NCBI RefSeq assembly: GCF_014083985.1
Contig: NZ_CP046907.1
Span: forward strand, 3,758,501 to 3,822,500
Length of the DNA stretch: 64,000 bases
Origin: Streptomyces sp. SCUT-3
Lineage (GTDB): Bacteria > Actinomycetota > Actinomycetes > Streptomycetales > Streptomycetaceae
Direction: 5' to 3'
Position 1 is the first letter of the stretch. Every line of letters starts with the position of its first letter. The translations under genes and the position numbers were made by a program. Below are positions 61,685 through 64,000 of this stretch, piece after piece. The notes below the pieces were generated by a model that saw only the letters and a program-made list of their open reading frames with translations, searched no databases and was not told the DNA's origin.

Positions 61685-61819
61685 ATGAAGAAGACCTTGG
61701 TTGCTCGTGCATTGGCTCTCGCCTTTTTCGCTCTTCTCCTCGCGGGGACGCTGCCGGCGGGCGCGGGGGAGGCGCGGACCGCTGCCATCGGCGCCGGCAG
61801 CATGATCGACTGGCCGTAG
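61685..61819 (+). CDS. Small secreted peptide, candidate signal precursor
   Basis: A 44-residue protein starting at ATG 61685, with AAAGGA six bases upstream. It has a classic signal peptide: Lys2-Lys3, hydrophobic core ALALAFFALLLAG (9-21), and AGAGEA as probable cleavage region (about 26-30). Only 14-17 residues follow, ending GAGSMIDWP. It is too small for an enzyme. Position directly before an XRE-TPR regulator, with a promoter of the same type, suggests a peptide pheromone precursor. The start and frame are well supported; the role is inference. I do not recognise the family. Confidence 0.65.
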   Translation: MKKTLVARALALAFFALLLAGTLPAGAGEARTAAIGAGSMIDWP

Positions 61820-61893
61820 TCCGCCGCTCGCTCTTCGCTCGTTTCTGGAGTTGCGAGGCTCCCGGGGGTGCGGTTACCAACGCGAGTCAATCT

Positions 61894-61942
61894 TTGTCAC
61901 AATGTGTCGGGGGAGCTAGAATAGCTCCCCCGACACATTGTG
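61894..61942 (+). promoter_or_regulatory. Regulator promoter inside a 20-bp perfect inverted repeat
   Basis: TTGTCA (61894-61899), 17-base spacer, TAGAAT (61917-61922). A perfect inverted repeat, 61898-61917 and 61923-61942, is centred on the -10 element, with only AGAAT between the arms. It could be an autoregulatory operator or, in RNA, a hairpin ending the peptide transcript. No T-run follows on either strand. Confidence 0.6.
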
Positions 61943-61979
61943 TGGAGCATTGGACGAAACCCTCGAAGACGGTGGTCGC

Positions 61980-63215
61980 ATGCTGGAGCAACCTGGCTTT
62001 GGACGACGCCTGCGTCAACTGAGGCTGCAGCAGGGCAAGACCCAGGCGGAGCTGACCGGGCCGGGAATGTCCGCGGCGTACCTCTCCCGTCTGGAGTCGG
62101 GTGCCAGGTCTCCCACCCGGCGCGCCGTCGACTACCTCGCGGACCGCTTGGACGTCCCCGTCGAGAGCTTCACCGAGGACAGGGGGGACGACCTCTCGGA
62201 CCTCGTCGCGACCCTGGCGTCCCGGCCGGACGGTGAGCGTGACGCCGAGATGCGCGACCTCCTCGCGGACGGACTCGAGCGGGCCGCGGACGCGGACTCC
62301 TCGACCCGCTGGCAGGCGTTGGCCCTGCTCGCCCAACTGCACTCCTCGTTCGGGGAGTTTCCCGAAGAGCGCAACGTCCTCGAGGAACTGGCCAAGCTCA
62401 CCGAGGAACTGGCGCGTCCCGTGCTCCAGATCTACACGAAGCAGCGGGTGGCCCGGTGCGCCCGCAACCGCGGCGACATGGAGCTGGCCCGGCAGGCGGT
62501 CCGCGAGGCCCTGGAACTGGGCGAGCAGCACCGCGTCCGGGTCCCCGCCGCCGATCTGCTCCGCAGCCGGCTGCTCCTGGTCTCCGCGGAGGCGGAACTG
62601 GGCAACGTCGACGAGGCGAAGCGGCTCAGCCTCGACATCCTCGCCGCGCTGCCGTCCGAGCGGGGCGCCCTGACCGCCGAGGCGTACTGGACCGCCGCCA
62701 CCGTGAGCACCCGCCAGGGCGATGCCGAGGGGGCGCGCCGGTACCTGGACAAGGCGATCGACGCCCTGGACAGCCGGGAGGACATCACCCTCTGGATGCG
62801 GCTCCGGCTGGGAGCGGCCTCGCTCTGCCTCCAGAGCCTGCCGCCGAGACTGGACCGGGCGCAGGAGCTGCTGTCGGTCGTCGAACCGGTACTGGACTTC
62901 GCCGGGCCGCCGCGGCACCGCCAGGAGTTCCTCTTCCTCCGGGCCCAGGTGGCCTTCCAGCAGGGTGACTCCGGCCGCGCGGCCGAGCTCGCGGAGGAGG
63001 CCGGGAAGTGCCTCCAGCTCTTCACGTACCGTGACCGGATCCGCTTCCGGATCCTCCGGGAGAGGCTGGCCGCCCGCTCCGGCGACATGCACGCGGTGAC
63101 CCGGCTGAAGGAGCTCGCCACCGAGGTGCAGAGCACCCGGATGCCGGAACTCGTCGCCGAGGTGTGGCGGGCGGCGGCCGAGTGCGCCGCGGAGACCGTG
63201 CCGTCCACCCGCTGA
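61980..63215 (+). CDS. XRE-family regulator with TPR-like sensing domain
   Basis: A 411-residue protein starting at ATG 61980 (MLEQPGFGRRLRQLRLQQGK), with GGTGG upstream. The XRE helix-turn-helix covers residues 7-62 (GKTQAELTGPGMSAAYLSRLESGARSP). The remaining 340 residues are helical repeats of TPR type (for example RWQALALLAQLHSSFGEFPEE, ARQAVREALELGEQHR, AEAYWTAATVSTRQGDAEGA). This domain order is that of peptide-sensing RRNPP regulators (Rgg, PlcR, NprR). It lies 160 bases after a secreted-peptide gene and at the end of the phosphonate cluster, so it is the probable cluster regulator. Confidence 0.85.
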   Translation: MLEQPGFGRRLRQLRLQQGKTQAELTGPGMSAAYLSRLESGARSPTRRAVDYLADRLDVPVESFTEDRGDDLSDLVATLASRPDGERDAEMRDLLADGLERAADADSSTRWQALALLAQLHSSFGEFPEERNVLEELAKLTEELARPVLQIYTKQRVARCARNRGDMELARQAVREALELGEQHRVRVPAADLLRSRLLLVSAEAELGNVDEAKRLSLDILAALPSERGALTAEAYWTAATVSTRQGDAEGARRYLDKAIDALDSREDITLWMRLRLGAASLCLQSLPPRLDRAQELLSVVEPVLDFAGPPRHRQEFLFLRAQVAFQQGDSGRAAELAEEAGKCLQLFTYRDRIRFRILRERLAARSGDMHAVTRLKELATEVQSTRMPELVAEVWRAAAECAAETVPSTR

Positions 63216-63274
63216 GGGGACGCCGCGGTGGACGGCGCCACCGGGGCCCTCTCCCGCCCGGGGCGCGGCGGGCG

Positions 63275-64000
63275 TCACGGGTCGCAGAGCACCTGGTCGC
63301 CGGTGACCGCGCCCGTGCCGTTCGCACCGGCCCGGTTCAGGGGGTCCGCCGACCGGACGGTCCGCACCTTCCGCTGCGCGAAGTCGCTGCCGACGGTCAC
63401 CAGCATCGTGGCGCCCCGGCCCTCGACCGGTTCCAGCCGGGCCCCGGGCAGCGCGGCGGCCAGCGACCGCACCGAGCGGTCCCAGCGGGGGTCGTAGCTG
63501 ACGACGGTGTGGGTGACGTCGGTGCGCCCGGCGTTGCCCGCCGGGCCCGCGGTCAGGAAGCCGGTCGCGCGCAGCGCCCTGTGGGTGCGCGCGCCGAGGC
63601 CCGGGACGGCCGTGCCGTTGCGGACCTGCACGCGGACCGAGGCGGGGTCGACGTCGACCGGCACGCCCTCCCGCCGCTTCGGGGGCCGGCGGTCCGCGCG
63701 GTCCGCGAGGGGGCGGTCCTCGCGGACCGCGGCGAAGAGCTTTCGGGCCTCCTCCTCGTCCCACCGCACGGCGGAGCCGCCGCCGGGCACCTTCACCTCC
63801 TTGCCGGACAGGGGCACCGAGACGAACTCCGAGGAGCCCGGCTCCAGGTCCTTCATCGCCCGCCCGAGGAGGAGGAGGTCCCCGGCGGTGAGGCCCTCGT
63901 CGGCGCGGACGGAGTCCAGGAGGGTGCGGGCGAGCCGACCGAGCCGGACCGGATCGGTCAGGAAGCCGCTGCCGGCCGCCGTCTCCACGAGCTGGGCCAG
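63275..64000 (-). CDS. LytR-CpsA-Psr family protein with LytR C-terminal domain (partial)
   Basis: The last 241 codons of a leftward gene that continues past the right edge (frame open at 64000). The end of an LCP domain (DLLLLGRAMKDLEPGSSEFVSVPLSG) is followed by a LytR_C domain with VRVQVRNGTAVPGLGARTHRALRATGF and VVSYDPRWDRSVRSLAAALPGA. It lies outside the cluster. With the LCP gene at 33,136 it brackets the phosphonate genes, as if these were inserted between two formerly adjacent cell-wall genes. Confidence 0.85.
   Translation of the reverse strand: MAQLVETAAGSGFLTDPVRLGRLARTLLDSVRADEGLTAGDLLLLGRAMKDLEPGSSEFVSVPLSGKEVKVPGGGSAVRWDEEEARKLFAAVREDRPLADRADRRPPKRREGVPVDVDPASVRVQVRNGTAVPGLGARTHRALRATGFLTAGPAGNAGRTDVTHTVVSYDPRWDRSVRSLAAALPGARLEPVEGRGATMLVTVGSDFAQRKVRTVRSADPLNRAGANGTGAVTGDQVLCDP

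Overview
The window is very GC-rich with third-position G/C codon use, GTG and TTG starts, Shine-Dalgarno GGAGG sites and classic actinomycete families (LytR-CpsA-Psr proteins, SigB-like and ECF41 sigma factors, mycothiol-type DinB proteins). Everything fits a Streptomyces or close relative. No rRNA, tRNA, transposase, integrase or CRISPR array was seen. All homology calls rest on reading motifs; no database search was possible.

Bases 1-35,200 look like conserved chromosomal core. In order: a membrane-anchored protein, an acetyl-CoA acetyltransferase, a GDSL-type hydrolase, a cystathionine beta-synthase, an acyl-CoA synthetase, an RpiR regulator, a ZIP transporter and an amino-acid permease. 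Next comes a histidine-utilisation operon (hutU, an M20 amidohydrolase, hutF, hutI), then a SigB-family sigma factor with an anti-anti-sigma factor and an anti-sigma kinase. A POT peptide transporter, an OmpR/histidine-kinase pair, a GtrA protein, purK-purE-dipeptidase, a UDP-sugar dehydrogenase, an acyl-CoA dehydrogenase, an ECF41 sigma factor with its AhpD-like partner, a Uma2 protein, an LCP cell-wall ligase and a thioesterase follow. Several strong hairpins sit at convergent gene ends.

Bases about 35,400-63,215 are a phosphonate biosynthetic gene cluster, lying between two LytR-CpsA-Psr genes. It is built as two divergent halves around a 260-bp regulatory region (50,237-50,496). The leftward half starts with phosphoenolpyruvate mutase (signature EDKxxxxxNS), then an SbnA/SbnB pair expected to make L-2,3-diaminopropionate. 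A free-standing adenylation enzyme, a nucleotidyltransferase, a FomA-like kinase, a PhnW-like transaminase, a large FAD/NAD(P) protein and a DinB-like protein follow. The half ends with split phosphonopyruvate decarboxylase subunits, a carrier protein, an HprK-like kinase, an EamA exporter and a CYTH protein.

The rightward half carries an Fe(II)/2-oxoglutarate dioxygenase, a TldD/TldE pair, an MFS exporter, three ATP-grasp ligases, a free-standing condensation-like protein and a PNPOx-like protein. It ends with a 44-residue secreted peptide gene and an XRE-TPR regulator.

Read together, the cluster probably makes phosphonopyruvate, then phosphonoacetaldehyde, then 2-aminoethylphosphonate. That product is probably hydroxylated and joined to diaminopropionate and perhaps other amino acids by ATP-grasp, adenylation, carrier and condensation-like proteins. 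The peptide/XRE-TPR pair beside it looks like a candidate peptide-sensing switch. Three promoters in the right half (dioxygenase, peptide, regulator) share a TTGTCA-17-bp architecture, and the regulator promoter is embedded in a 20-bp perfect inverted repeat. The combination TldD/E + three ATP-grasps + SbnA/B + HprK-like/nucleotidyltransferase + PepM is not one I recognise from a characterised phosphonate pathway.
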